Positions 29,409-38,769 of a stretch of DNA of 64,000 nucleotides are shown in pieces. Origin of the DNA: Mesorhizobium sp. LNHC252B00 (GTDB taxonomy: Bacteria > Pseudomonadota > Alphaproteobacteria > Rhizobiales > Rhizobiaceae); the NCBI RefSeq assembly GCF_000502955.1, contig NZ_AYWO01000008.1:71568-135567 (forward strand), read 5' to 3'. Position numbers and translations under genes: made by a program. The stretch's first letter is position 1, and the number at the start of each line of letters is the position of its first letter. The notes under the pieces were generated by a model, which worked only from the letters and a program-made list of their open reading frames with translations, made no database searches and was not told the DNA's origin.

Positions 29409-30236
29409 TTATTTCGTCGGGCAGGCTTTCGTCTGGTCGAACAGCGACAGATTGACCAGCTTGCCCGTCATCGAGAAGTCGCCATAGTCCATGGTGAGGT
29501 CACGGGTGATGCCGTTCTCATGCAGTTTGAAGCTGATGCGGTATTCCGGCACCTCTTCGCCAGTCTTGCCGGTGTCGTCGAAATAGGCGATGTCGACCGG
29601 CCAATACTTTTCGGTGGCGAGCTTCGCCAGTGCCGGAGCCTCCGGATCGGCCTTGTCGGCATCGGTTTTCTTGCCGACGACGACGGTGGTGGTCATCACC
29701 TTGTTGGCATCTTCGGAACCGTCGAACAGATTGGTTTCGTAGAAATTCTCGCCCTTTTCGGCCTTGCCGATCAGTTCGACCAGATGCTGGGTCGGGAACT
29801 GGGTGGTCGACAGCTCGACGCTGTTCTTTTCCGGCTTGTCGATATCGACCTTCAGGCCCTTGGTCTCCTTCGTGGCGATGCCCTTGACCTCCTTGTCGAG
29901 GTTCTGATCGACGAAGGACTTCGTCACAAACGAGAATGTTTTGCCTTCGGCATCCTCGAAAGTGGTTGTCTGCTGGTCGGTCAGCCTGGTGTTGTCGGCG
30001 GTCACGATCTGGGTCACGAAACGGAATTTCACCGTATAGCCTTCACAGGCAGAGCCGTTGAACTCATAGACCATGCGACCGGATATGCCTGTGATGCCGG
30101 ACTGATCGGACGCCTTTTTCAGGGTAAGGTCGTAGACGGCGCGGTGGGCTTGCAGCGCCGGCGCGGCAAAGGCCGGGCCGATCGAGAAGATCCCCGACAA
30201 CAGGACGGCATGGAATGCAAGGCGCGCTGCGCGCAT
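29409..30236 (-). CDS. eipB: Cell envelope integrity protein EipB (DUF1849)
   Basis: Periplasmic beta-spiral protein required for envelope integrity in Brucella; conserved in Rhizobiales. 275 residues with a signal peptide ending near AFAAP (about residue 25), then QAHRAVYDLTL, the characteristic mature N-terminus. Two cysteines, Cys64 and Cys272, correspond to the conserved disulfide joining the ends of the protein. Divergent from the ridA-type gene. Confidence 0.88.
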   Translation of the reverse strand: MRAARLAFHAVLLSGIFSIGPAFAAPALQAHRAVYDLTLKKASDQSGITGISGRMVYEFNGSACEGYTVKFRFVTQIVTADNTRLTDQQTTTFEDAEGKTFSFVTKSFVDQNLDKEVKGIATKETKGLKVDIDKPEKNSVELSTTQFPTQHLVELIGKAEKGENFYETNLFDGSEDANKVMTTTVVVGKKTDADKADPEAPALAKLATEKYWPVDIAYFDDTGKTGEEVPEYRISFKLHENGITRDLTMDYGDFSMTGKLVNLSLFDQTKACPTK

Positions 30237-30374
30237 AAGGTACTCCGATCGTCGCGGCTGATGGTATGCCGCAGGGAAAGATGGTCCAGCTTAAAAAAAG
30301 TCATGGCGGAAGCGAGGCAAAAATAGCAATTTCGGCCCGGCCAGCGCGGCGTCACCAAGCAATAGGGAAATACC

Positions 30375-30839
30375 ATGAGTGAAACAATCGAAAAGCGGCT
30401 AAGCGATCTGGGCGTGACGCTTCCTGTCGCCGCCGCGCCCGCCGCCAATTACGTGCCCTATTGCAGGACCGGCAATTTGCTGTTCACCGCCGGGCAGTTG
30501 CCGCTCAAGGATGGCAAGCTGCAGGCGAGCGGATTGCTTGGCCGCGATGTCGACACGGCAGGCGGCAAGGACGCGGCAAAGCACTGCGCGATCAACATCC
30601 TGGCGCAGGCCAAGGCAGCGCTCGGCGACCTCGAGAAGATCCGCCGGCTGGTGAAGATCACCGTTTTCGTGGCTTCGACACCTGAGTTTGTCGAACAGCA
30701 TCTGGTTGCCAACGGCGCCTCGGATTTCCTGGTTGCGGCCCTCGGCGAACGCGGTAAGCATTCACGCTCGGCTGCCGGCACCGCCTGCCTGCCGCTTAAT
30801 GCCGCAGTGGAAATCGAAGCCGTCTTCGAAGTCGAATGA
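30375..30839 (+). CDS. RidA/YjgF family protein
   Basis: Member of the Rid superfamily; canonical members hydrolyse reactive enamine/imine intermediates from PLP enzymes. The 154 residues are longer than RidA (about 128) because of an N-terminal extension (SETIEKRLSDLGVTLP) typical of the YjgH/Rid6-like branch. The substrate-binding Arg region (HSRSAAGTACLP) and EIEAVFEVE C-terminus are present. Its stop overlaps the next gene by 4 bases. Confidence 0.88.
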   Translation: MSETIEKRLSDLGVTLPVAAAPAANYVPYCRTGNLLFTAGQLPLKDGKLQASGLLGRDVDTAGGKDAAKHCAINILAQAKAALGDLEKIRRLVKITVFVASTPEFVEQHLVANGASDFLVAALGERGKHSRSAAGTACLPLNAAVEIEAVFEVE

Positions 30840-31582
30840 GCCAGAGGACAGATATGACCGACCTATCCTGGCTGACCGCCCGGCCCGTCGCCCATCGCGG
30901 CTTTCACGACATGAACAAGAAGCGCTGGGAAAACACGCTTTCCGCCTTTGCGGCCGCGGCCGAGCGTGGCTATGCCATCGAATGCGACGTGCACCTGTCG
31001 TCTGACCGCGTTCCCGTCATCATCCATGATGGCGATCTCAAGCGCCTGACCGGCCAGGACGGCTTCGTCTGGCAGCGCAGCGCGGCGGAACTGGCGGCGC
31101 TCAAGATCGGTGGCACGGCGGACCATGTGCCGACGCTGCGGGAAGTGCTCGACCTGATCGATGGCCGCGTACCACTGGTGGTCGAACTGAAGGGCGTGCC
31201 AGGCTATGACGAAGGCCTGGTGGCAAGCGTCGGCAAGATGCTCAAGCGCTACAAGGGCAAAGCCGCGATCATGTCGTTCGACCACTGGTTGATCCGCGAT
31301 TTCCCGAAGGACGCGCCGGGTATCCCGGGGGGACTCACCGCGTACGGCAACGACGTCAAGTTGATCGAAGCGCATTTCTCCATGCTTGCGCACGAGATCG
31401 CCTTCACCTCCTATGCGGCCGGCGACCTGCCGAACCGGTTCGTCAGCTTCGTGCGTGAAAAGCTGAAAATGCCTGTCATCACCTGGACCGTGCATGACCA
31501 GCCGGCTGTCGACCTGACCTTCAGATACGCCGACCAGATGACATTCGAAGGGTTCGAACCCGATCTGGTCAAAGTCGCCTGA
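30836..31582 (+). CDS. Glycerophosphodiester phosphodiesterase
   Basis: GDPD-family TIM-barrel phosphodiesterase hydrolysing glycerophosphodiesters to glycerol-3-phosphate and an alcohol. 248 residues; catalytic motifs are AHRGFHD with His and Arg, ENTLSAF, and ECDVHLSSD...VIIHDGDL. VPLVVELKG supplies the second acidic site. The ATG at 30836 overlaps the upstream stop (ATGA); the ATG at 30854 has its own AGAGG site and may be used instead. No signal peptide, so it is probably cytosolic like UgpQ. Confidence 0.9.
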   Translation: MSQRTDMTDLSWLTARPVAHRGFHDMNKKRWENTLSAFAAAAERGYAIECDVHLSSDRVPVIIHDGDLKRLTGQDGFVWQRSAAELAALKIGGTADHVPTLREVLDLIDGRVPLVVELKGVPGYDEGLVASVGKMLKRYKGKAAIMSFDHWLIRDFPKDAPGIPGGLTAYGNDVKLIEAHFSMLAHEIAFTSYAAGDLPNRFVSFVREKLKMPVITWTVHDQPAVDLTFRYADQMTFEGFEPDLVKVA

Positions 31583-31632
31583 GTGCCTGAAACGTGACTT
31601 GTACCGAGCCGGACGGAGCTTAAATAAGCCTC

Positions 31633-32847
31633 ATGGATCAAGGCGACGAGGGCGATGGCCAAACAGCAAATGCGGACTATTCGATCCGCGTCGCCGCCGG
31701 CGTCGGCGCTTTCACCTGCGATGAATGGAACAGCCTCCGTGGGACCACGCGCGACGACGCAGAAAACGGCTACAACCCACTCGTTTCATTCGCTTTCCTG
31801 AGCGCGCTTGAGGAGTCCGGCTGCGCCGTGCGGCGCACCGGCTGGCAGGGCCACCATCTCAGGCTGGAGGATGGGCAAGGCACGTTGCTCGGTGCGGTTC
31901 CCTGCTATCTCAAGTCGCACAGCCAGGGCGAATATGTCTTCGATCATGGCTGGTCGGATGCCTTCGAGCGGGCCGGCGGCCGCTACTATCCCAAACTGCA
32001 AAGTGCTGTGCCGTTCACGCCGGTCACCGGCCCTCGCCTGCTGGTCAGCAAGGGCGAGGACAGCGCCACGGTGAAGGCCGGTCTCGCGGCGGGTCTGAAA
32101 GCGGTCACGCAAAAACTCGGCGTCTCTTCCGCGCATGTCACCTTCGCGCAAGATAGCGACGTGAAGGTGCTGGAAGCGGCAGGTTTCCTGCGCCGCACCG
32201 ATCAGCAATTCCATTTCTTCAATGAAGACTTTTCAACCTACGACGATTTCCTCGCCACCCTTGCCTCGCGCAAGCGAAAGGCGATGAAGAAGGAAAGGCG
32301 CGAGGCGCTTGCAGATGGCATTTCGATCGACCGGCTGACCGGCAAGGATATCACCGAGAAGGCCTGGGACGATTTTTACGCCTTCTACATGGACACCGGC
32401 AGCCGCAAATGGGGCCGCCCCTATCTCAACCGTCAGTTCTTTTCGTTGATCGGCGAGCGCATGGCCGACGACATCCTTCTGGTAATGGCCAGGCGCAACG
32501 GGCGCTACATTGCCGGCGCCATCAATTTCATCGGCTCCGACGCACTCTATGGCCGCAACTGGGGCTGCATCGAGGATCATCCCTTCCTGCATTTCGAGGT
32601 CTGCTACCATCAGGCGATCGACTTCGCCATCGAGCGCAAGCTGAAAGTGGTCGAGGCAGGCGCGCAAGGCGAGCACAAACTGGCGCGCGGCTACCGGCCG
32701 GTGACCATGCATTCCGCGCACTACATCGCCCATCCCGGCCTGCGCAACGCCGTTGCCGACTATCTCAGGCGCGAACGCCATGAGGTGGAGCGGATGAGCG
32801 AATATCTCGAAGAGCATACCCCGTTCCGCAAGGATTTGGAGGAGTAG
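31633..32847 (+). CDS. COG3146/DUF482 N-acyltransferase (GNAT/FemAB-like)
   Basis: 404 residues of the predicted N-acyltransferase family sometimes named peptidoglycan biosynthesis protein. Typical stretches are NPLVSFAFLSALEESGC, YVFDHGWSDAFERAGGRYYPKL and the C-terminal EAGAQGEHKLARGY...VTMHSAHYI. The catalytic role and substrate have not been firmly established for the family. It is read in the same direction as the GDPD gene, 50 bases later. Confidence 0.8.
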   Translation: MDQGDEGDGQTANADYSIRVAAGVGAFTCDEWNSLRGTTRDDAENGYNPLVSFAFLSALEESGCAVRRTGWQGHHLRLEDGQGTLLGAVPCYLKSHSQGEYVFDHGWSDAFERAGGRYYPKLQSAVPFTPVTGPRLLVSKGEDSATVKAGLAAGLKAVTQKLGVSSAHVTFAQDSDVKVLEAAGFLRRTDQQFHFFNEDFSTYDDFLATLASRKRKAMKKERREALADGISIDRLTGKDITEKAWDDFYAFYMDTGSRKWGRPYLNRQFFSLIGERMADDILLVMARRNGRYIAGAINFIGSDALYGRNWGCIEDHPFLHFEVCYHQAIDFAIERKLKVVEAGAQGEHKLARGYRPVTMHSAHYIAHPGLRNAVADYLRRERHEVERMSEYLEEHTPFRKDLEE

Positions 32848-32938
32848 CGACCCGCTGCCCGGAGGGGCAGGATCGACGATCGTCTTGCCGATTTTCGACC
32901 GCTTCGCTACACCAAAGTCACAATCGGGAGCATTTGCC

Positions 32939-33370
32939 ATGGCTGAAACCGCCTATGACACCGACAACATCTTCGCGAAGATCCTGCGCGGCGAAATTCC
33001 CTCGCACCGCGTCTACCAGGACGATGCGTTCATAGCCTTCATGGATGTGATGCCGCAGGGGCCGGGCCATACGCTCGTGGTGCCGAAGGTGCCGTCGCGC
33101 AACCTGCTCGACGCCGATCCGTCAATTTTCGGCCCGCTTTTCACGGTCGTTCAGAAAGTGGCGCAGGCGGTGAAAAAGGCCTTCGGCGCCGACGGCGTCA
33201 CCGTCATGCAGTTCAATGAGCCGGCCTCGGGCCAGACCGTTTATCATCTCCATGTGCATGTCATCCCGCGCTTCGACGGCATCCCGCTGAAGCCACACAC
33301 GGGCGCGATGGAAAAGTCGGAGGTGTTGGCCGAAAACGCCGAAAAGATACGGGCGGCACTGCAAAGCTGA
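32939..33370 (+). CDS. HIT family nucleotide-binding hydrolase
   Basis: 143 residues from ATG 32939; an upstream in-frame start adds 18 foreign residues. The histidine triad HLHVHVIPR lies near residue 102-110. NIFAKILRGEIPSHRVYQDD is the usual Hint/HinT N-terminus. HIT proteins hydrolyse nucleoside phosphoramidates or dinucleoside polyphosphates; the exact substrate is not evident. A bidirectional terminator follows 170 bases later. Confidence 0.92.
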   Translation: MAETAYDTDNIFAKILRGEIPSHRVYQDDAFIAFMDVMPQGPGHTLVVPKVPSRNLLDADPSIFGPLFTVVQKVAQAVKKAFGADGVTVMQFNEPASGQTVYHLHVHVIPRFDGIPLKPHTGAMEKSEVLAENAEKIRAALQS

Positions 33371-33540
33371 CACCGCAATCGCCGGCAAACTGGAACAGTC
33401 TTAGTCGGGCTGAGCCCATCGCTCGATCGGACTCGGCCGTGCGATGCCTTGCTCCAGCCGCTGGCAGCGCTCTGGCCGCACACCTCTTCGTGATGATTTC
33501 GACCGGGCAGCGAACACCGACAAGCAGCTCTCGCTCCAAT

Positions 33541-33568
33541 GAAAAAGCCCCGTCTCCGGGGCTTTTTC
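33541..33568. terminator. Bidirectional rho-independent terminator
   Basis: Perfect 12-base stem GAAAAAGCCCCG / CGGGGCTTTTTC with a 4-base loop (33553-33556). The A-run on one side and T-run on the other allow termination in both directions. It lies between the convergent HIT gene (plus) and clpA (minus), 14 bases after the clpA stop codon. Confidence 0.92.
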
Positions 33569-33582
33569 GACTTCCATCAAGG

Positions 33583-36051
33583 TCAGTTCTTTCTGGGCAG
33601 TTGCGGCACGAGGCTGCGCTTGCCGCCGTCCTTGCCTTTGGCTTCGGGCTTCTGAGCCACCAGCTTCTTGGCCGCGGGCTTTTTCGCCACGGCCTTTCTG
33701 GGCTTCGGCGTTTCTTCCGGCTCTTCCTTCTTCGGCTTCACCGGCGCCTCGTCGGCGAGCGATTCGAGCTTCAGACCGGTTTCGCCGGTTTCCTTCTTCT
33801 CGACGGTGACGCGCACCGTACCGCCCTTCTTGAGCTTGCCGAACAGCACCTCGTCGGCCAGCGGCTTCTTGATGTGCTCCTGGATCACCCGGCCGAGCGG
33901 CCGCGCTCCCATGCGCTCGTCATAACCCTTGTCGGCGAGCCAGGCGATCGCATCCGGCGACAGGTCGAAGGTGACGCCACGCTCGGAAAGCTGGGCCTCG
34001 AGCTGCATGACGAACTTCTGCACCACCTGATGGATAACCGGTACCGGCAGCGAGCCGAACGGGATGATCGCATCGAGACGATTGCGGAACTCCGGCGTGA
34101 ACAGCCGGTTGATCGCCTCGACATCGTCGCCTTCGCGCTTGGTCGAGCCGAAGCCGATCGCCGCGCGCTGCGCATCCGACGCACCCGCATTGGTGGTCAT
34201 GATCAAGATCACATTGCGGAAGTCGATCTGCTTGCCGTTGTGGTCCGTCAGCTTGCCATGGTCCATCACCTGCAACAGGATGTTGAACAGGTCCGGATGC
34301 GCCTTCTCGACTTCGTCCAGCAACAGCACGCAATGCGGATGCTGGTCGACGCCGTCGGTCAAAAGGCCGCCCTGGTCGAAGCCGACATAGCCGGGAGGCG
34401 CACCGATCAGCCGCGATACGGTGTGACGTTCCATGTACTCCGACATGTCGAAGCGGATCAGCTCGACGCCGAGAGAGGCGGCCAACTGCTTGGCCACTTC
34501 GGTCTTGCCGACGCCGGTCGGGCCGGAGAACAAGTAGGAACCGATTGGCTTTTCCGGTTCACGCAGGCCCGCACGCGCCAGCTTGATGGCCGAGGTCAAC
34601 GCGGTGATCGCGGTGTCCTGGCCATAGACGACGCGCTTCAGCTCGATGTCGAGGCCCTGCAGCACCTTCTCGTCATCGGCCGAAACCGTCTTCGGAGGGA
34701 TGCGCGCCATGGTGGCGATCGTGGCTTCGATCTCCTTGATGCCGATGGTCTTCTTGCGCTTGGCTTCCGGCACCAGCATTTGCGAGGCGCCGGTCTCGTC
34801 GATCACGTCGATCGCCTTGTCCGGCAACTTGCGGTCGTTGATGTAGCGCGCCGACAGCTCCACCGAGGCCTTGATCGCCTCGTTGGTGAACTTCACCTTG
34901 TGGAATTCCTCGTAATAGGGCTTCAGGCCCTTCATGATCGCGATGGCGTCCTCGATGGTCGGCTCGTTAACGTCTATCTTCTGGAAGCGTCGCACCAGGG
35001 CGCGGTCCTTCTCGAAGAACTGGCGGAATTCCTTGTAGGTGGTCGAACCGATGCAGCGGATCGCACCCGACGACAAGGCCGGCTTCAACAGGTTGGACGC
35101 GTCCATGGCGCCGCCTGATGTGGCCCCAGCCCCGATCACCGTGTGGATCTCGTCGATGAACAGCACAGCACCTGGATAGTCCTCGAGCTCCTTGACGACC
35201 TGCTTCAGCCGTTCCTCGAAGTCACCGCGATAGCGCGTGCCTGCCAGCAACGTGCCCATGTCGAGCGCAAAGATGGTGGCGTTGTGCAGCACTTCGGGAA
35301 CGTCGCCTTCGACGATACGCTTGGCCAGGCCCTCGGCTATCGCCGTCTTGCCGACGCCGGGATCGCCGACATAGAGCGGGTTGTTCTTGGAGCGGCGGCA
35401 CAGCACCTGGATGGTGCGGTTGATCTCGGACTCGCGGCCGATCAGCGGGTCGATCTTGCCGGCCTTGGCCTTGTTGTTGAGGTTGATGCAATAAGCGGTC
35501 AGCGCGTCCTGCTGCTGCTTCTTCTTGCCGCCTTCCTCCTGCGGCTCGGCGCCGTTCTGGCCACCCTGCTCGTCTTCGGCGCCGCGCGGCGAGCGTGTTT
35601 CCGACGCGCCCGGACGCTTGGCAATGCCGTGCGAGATGTAGTTGACCGCGTCGTAGCGGGTCATCTGCTGTTCTTGCAGGAAATAGGCGGCATGGCTCTC
35701 GCGTTCGGCGAAGATGGCGACGAGCACATTGGCGCCCGACACTTCCTCGCGGCCCGATGACTGCACATGGATCACCGCGCGCTGTATGACGCGCTGGAAA
35801 CCGGCCGTCGGCTTGGAGTCCTCGTCGTAGCCGGTGACGAGATTGTCGAGTTCGGTGTCGATATAGGTGAGAACCGTATGCTTGAGCTCATCGAGATCGA
35901 CATTGCAGGCGCGCATGACGGCAGCCGCTTCGGTGTCGTCGATGAGCGCGAGCAACAGATGTTCAAGGGTTGCGTATTCATGGTGCCGCTCATTGGCGAG
36001 CGTCAGCGCTTGGTGAAGCGCCTTTTCCAGGCCTTGGGAGAAAGCCGGCAT
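33583..36051 (-). CDS. clpA: ATP-dependent Clp protease ATP-binding subunit ClpA
   Basis: AAA+ unfoldase delivering substrates to ClpP, with ClpS as adaptor. 822 residues: the N-domain (residues 1-150) binds ClpS; the first AAA module has Walker A GDPGVGKT and Walker [10 protein letters not shown]; the second has [15 protein letters not shown]. The ClpP-binding loop region lies in the D2 module. A Lys/Pro-rich tail of about 60 residues ([20 protein letters not shown] and onward) extends beyond the E. coli length. Six bases after clpS. Confidence 0.97.
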   Translation of the reverse strand: MPAFSQGLEKALHQALTLANERHHEYATLEHLLLALIDDTEAAAVMRACNVDLDELKHTVLTYIDTELDNLVTGYDEDSKPTAGFQRVIQRAVIHVQSSGREEVSGANVLVAIFAERESHAAYFLQEQQMTRYDAVNYISHGIAKRPGASETRSPRGAEDEQGGQNGAEPQEEGGKKKQQQDALTAYCINLNNKAKAGKIDPLIGRESEINRTIQVLCRRSKNNPLYVGDPGVGKTAIAEGLAKRIVEGDVPEVLHNATIFALDMGTLLAGTRYRGDFEERLKQVVKELEDYPGAVLFIDEIHTVIGAGATSGGAMDASNLLKPALSSGAIRCIGSTTYKEFRQFFEKDRALVRRFQKIDVNEPTIEDAIAIMKGLKPYYEEFHKVKFTNEAIKASVELSARYINDRKLPDKAIDVIDETGASQMLVPEAKRKKTIGIKEIEATIATMARIPPKTVSADDEKVLQGLDIELKRVVYGQDTAITALTSAIKLARAGLREPEKPIGSYLFSGPTGVGKTEVAKQLAASLGVELIRFDMSEYMERHTVSRLIGAPPGYVGFDQGGLLTDGVDQHPHCVLLLDEVEKAHPDLFNILLQVMDHGKLTDHNGKQIDFRNVILIMTTNAGASDAQRAAIGFGSTKREGDDVEAINRLFTPEFRNRLDAIIPFGSLPVPVIHQVVQKFVMQLEAQLSERGVTFDLSPDAIAWLADKGYDERMGARPLGRVIQEHIKKPLADEVLFGKLKKGGTVRVTVEKKETGETGLKLESLADEAPVKPKKEEPEETPKPRKAVAKKPAAKKLVAQKPEAKGKDGGKRSLVPQLPRKN

Positions 36052-36057
36052 GTTACC

Positions 36058-36387
36058 TCACTTCTTCTCCATCACGCATTGCAGCGGATGCTGATTCTGT
36101 CGGGCGAAATCCATGACCTGGGACACTTTGGTCTCGGCCACCTCGAATGTATAGACCCCGCACTCGCCCACTCCATGATTGTGAACATGAAGCATGATGC
36201 GTGTGGCGGCTTCGCGGTCCTTCTGGAAAAAACGCTCCAGCACGTGAACCACGAACTCCATGGGCGTGTAGTCGTCGTTGAGGATGAGGACCCGATAAAG
36301 GCTGGGCTTCTTGGTTTTGGTTTTCGTGCGCGTGATGACGGCCGTCCCGCGGCCGGCCTCATTGCCGTCGCCGCCGCCGTTTTGCAT
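36058..36387 (-). CDS. clpS: ClpS adaptor protein
   Basis: N-end-rule adaptor bringing substrates to ClpAP. From ATG 36387 it is 109 residues; [22 protein letters not shown] and the [23 protein letters not shown] region are diagnostic. The start is uncertain, because ATG 36387 lacks a good ribosome site and an in-frame ATG at 36453 would give 131 residues. It lies directly upstream of clpA and was probably co-transcribed with it. Confidence 0.94.
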
Positions 36388-36588
36388 CCGCACCACGCAT
36401 CTCGTGGCAGTCAAACCGATCGTCACGTATTCCTGCCTCTTTCGAATCCCCATGCGAACTCGACATGTAGGTGTTCGATGGACGATTTTAAGCCCTTCTG
36501 TTTAGCTGACAATATGGCTAGGTGACCAAACTTGGACGATTTTCGCAATCGTGAAGGGGCGCGAGGCCTTTGATCGGCAGTTGACATG

Positions 36589-36623
36589 AAAAACCCGGCC
36601 ACGTTTCCGCTGCCGGGTTTTTT
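36589..36623 (-). terminator. Rho-independent terminator after the phasin gene
   Basis: AAAAACCCGGC (36589-36599) pairs with GCCGGGTTTTT (36612-36622) around a 12-base loop. Flanking A and T runs make it work in either direction; its position 62 bases beyond the phasin stop suggests it ends the phasin transcript and separates it from clpS. Confidence 0.85.
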
Positions 36624-36685
36624 ACGGGCCCCAAAGGGCCAACTCAGGGTCGTGTCTGGACGAAGTTAATTCGCCCGGGCGAAAA

Positions 36686-37015
36686 TTACTTCGCCTTGGC
36701 AACGATCGATTCGAAGGGCTTGTAAGCTTCCTTGGCGAGTTCGGCATAAAGGTCGCCAATCTTGGTGGCCTCGGCGACGAACGCCTCGTAGGACTGCTTG
36801 GCATAATCCGACTGGATCTCGATCGCCTTTTCCAGCGACTTGGCCGAAAACAGCTTCTCTATAGTAGCGCTGCCTGACTCAAAACTCTTCTTGGTGTATT
36901 CGCCAGCCTCGGTGGCGATCGCCTGGGCGCCCTTGGAGAGCGACGCGAAGCTCTTCAATCCGGTGTCGGCAAACTCTTTGCCGTATTTGCTGAAATCCTC
37001 ATAGGTCTGGGTCAT
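36686..37015 (-). CDS. Phasin family protein
   Basis: Polyhydroxyalkanoate granule-associated protein. 109 residues from ATG 37015, preceded by an AAGGGA site. It is a Lys/Ala/Glu-rich amphipathic helix with the phasin pattern FSKYGKEFADTGLKSFASLS near the N-terminus and AIEIQSDYAKQSYEAFVAEATKIGDLYAELAK (read in segments, IEIQSDYAKQSYEAF then VAEATKIGDLYAEL). A longer upstream frame runs through the promoter and is not real. The promoter carries two operators suited to PhaR-type repression. Confidence 0.88.
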   Translation of the reverse strand: MTQTYEDFSKYGKEFADTGLKSFASLSKGAQAIATEAGEYTKKSFESGSATIEKLFSAKSLEKAIEIQSDYAKQSYEAFVAEATKIGDLYAELAKEAYKPFESIVAKAK

Positions 37016-37059
37016 TTCTAATTCCCTTGACGGTTGAGGCGTCCTTCTTCGGGGCGCCC

Positions 37060-37103
37060 TTGTGCAGTGCACCTTAATATATTGTGCGCCGCACAAAAGT
37101 CAA
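37060..37103 (-). promoter_or_regulatory. Phasin promoter with two PhaR-like operators
   Basis: On the minus strand TTGACT (37098-37103) and ATATTA (37075-37080) are exactly 17 bases apart. A perfect dyad, TTGTGC-GCC-GCACAA (37082-37096), fills the spacer. A second TTGTGC-N3-GCAC copy (37060-37072) covers the expected start site. The dyad centres are 22 bases apart, two helical turns. PhaR/AniA is known to repress phasin genes in related bacteria through TGC/GCA-rich sites; assigning PhaR here is inference. Confidence 0.75.
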
Positions 37104-37195
37104 TATTCCACCGGCGCGCGAACCCGCCTGCGCAGCCAATGGCTAAAAATCGAATAAAGAGAGCTTCAAGCTCGAAGAAAATGGTGAACGCGGCG

Positions 37196-37218
37196 GTTAC
37201 CATAAACGGATTGGTAAC
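37196..37218. promoter_or_regulatory. Inverted repeat upstream of the D,D-carboxypeptidase gene
   Basis: GTTACC (37196-37201) and GGTAAC (37213-37218) form a perfect dyad with an 11-base centre, about 80 bases ahead of the GTG start at 37299. The context ACCATAAACG resembles a CtrA-type half-site with one base missing. A separate palindrome GAGCTTcAAGCTC occurs at 37161-37173. Role unproven. Confidence 0.35.
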
Positions 37219-37298
37219 GCTGCCCCGGTAGCTTGGCCGGAAGCGAGGCAGGACCCTTTGCCGCCTCCAGCGCAACGAAGAATCCAAGGGAAGTACCA

Positions 37299-38723
37299 GT
37301 GCGTAAGGCGTTGTTGGGCATCGTTTCCAAATCCACCTCCCCTCTCAAAACGATCATGATCATCGCGATGGCGATGGCATTCGTTTGCGGCGACGTTGCC
37401 TCGTCGCTGGCGGCGAGGTCGGCGGCCATCGTCATCGACGCCAAGACCGGCAAGGTGCTGTATTCGGCGGACGCCGACGGCAGGCGCTATCCGGCATCGC
37501 TGACCAAGATGATGACGCTCTATCTGACCTTCGAAGCACTGGCGAAGGGGAAGATCAGCAGGAACTCGCCAGTCGTGTTTTCGGCCCATGCATCCGCCGA
37601 GGCACCGACGAAACTCGGGGTTAAGCCGGGCGGTTCTGTCACGGTCGAGACCGCGATCCTGTCGATTGTCACCAAGTCAGCGAACGACTCGGCCACCGCG
37701 CTAGGTGAAATGCTCGGCGGCAATGAACCCACTTTTGCCCGCATGATGACCGCCAAGGCACGGGCGCTGGGCATGAACGGCACCGTCTTCCGCAACGCTA
37801 ATGGCCTGCCCGACCCCGGCCAGTTCACCACCGCGCGCGACATGGCGACGCTCGGCATCGCGCTGAGGGAGCATTTCCCGCAGTACTACGGTTACTTCTC
37901 GCAGCGTTCCTTTCTCTACGGGCGCCAGCGCATCAACGGCCACAACCGCCTGCTCGGACGCATCAAGGGTGTCGACGGCATCAAGACGGGCTACACCCGC
38001 GCCTCCGGCTTCAATCTCGTCTCGTCGGTTTCCGACGGCAATCGCCGCCTCGTCGGCGTGGTCATGGGCGGCACCTCCGGCGGCAGCCGCGATAACCAGA
38101 TGGCGATGTTGATCAACACCTACTTGCCGAGGGCCTCTACCCGAGGCGGCGGCGATCTGGTTGCCAAGGCCAGCGGCAACAACCCAGTCACTGCGCTTGC
38201 CAAGGTCCTCCTGCCCAAGCATGACGCGCCGACCCTGGACGACAAGCCGATGGTGGCACAAGATGATGCCACGGTTGCCGAGGACGCCACCGTCGCGGAA
38301 GACGACACCGCGCAGGCCGAAGAGGCAGCCCCGGCCATCAAGACCAGGAAGGTCAAGACCGTCATCGTCTCGGCCCCTCAAATTGCCACTGCCCAGGTCG
38401 TCGCTGCTTACGCCGAGCCGGCTGCCGAGCCGACGCCGGCTGCGCCTGTCGATCCGGTCAGCACGGCGTCGGTGCCGTCGGGCTGGGCCATTCAGGTCGC
38501 CTCGTCGCCGAAACAGTCTGAAGCCCAGGCTTTCCTCGACAAGGCGGCCAAGAAGGCACCCAACGTGTTGGCCGACGCGTCCGGCTTCACCGTCGCCTTC
38601 GACAAGGACGGGGTCACCTATTACCGGGCCCGCTTTGGTGGCTTTGGTTCGAAGACCGCCGCCTGGAAGACCTGTACTGCTTTGAAGAAGAAGAACATCG
38701 AGTGCTACGCCGTCCAGCAGTAG
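37299..38723 (+). CDS. D-alanyl-D-alanine carboxypeptidase with SPOR domain
   Basis: Peptidase S11 family penicillin-binding protein trimming peptidoglycan stem peptides in the periplasm. 474 residues from GTG 37299 (AAGGGA 7 bases upstream). A signal sequence covers residues 17-39. Active-site motifs are SLTK at 67-70, SAN at 127-129 and KTG at 229-231. After an acidic, repetitive linker (VAEDATVAEDDTAQAEE) comes a C-terminal SPOR domain (WAIQVASSPKQSEAQAFL), which binds denuded glycan at the division site. That replaces the C-terminal amphipathic anchor of E. coli DacA. Confidence 0.9.
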   Translation: MRKALLGIVSKSTSPLKTIMIIAMAMAFVCGDVASSLAARSAAIVIDAKTGKVLYSADADGRRYPASLTKMMTLYLTFEALAKGKISRNSPVVFSAHASAEAPTKLGVKPGGSVTVETAILSIVTKSANDSATALGEMLGGNEPTFARMMTAKARALGMNGTVFRNANGLPDPGQFTTARDMATLGIALREHFPQYYGYFSQRSFLYGRQRINGHNRLLGRIKGVDGIKTGYTRASGFNLVSSVSDGNRRLVGVVMGGTSGGSRDNQMAMLINTYLPRASTRGGGDLVAKASGNNPVTALAKVLLPKHDAPTLDDKPMVAQDDATVAEDATVAEDDTAQAEEAAPAIKTRKVKTVIVSAPQIATAQVVAAYAEPAAEPTPAAPVDPVSTASVPSGWAIQVASSPKQSEAQAFLDKAAKKAPNVLADASGFTVAFDKDGVTYYRARFGGFGSKTAAWKTCTALKKKNIECYAVQQ

Positions 38724-38769
38724 GACGGCGTGGAAGCCATCTCCCGGAAGATTTCTGCGTCGAAGGAGA

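Noticed and set aside
33439..35118. 559-residue plus-strand frame antisense to clpA
   Set aside because: It is opposite a highly conserved gene and shows repetitive R/D/H/L composition; no domain.
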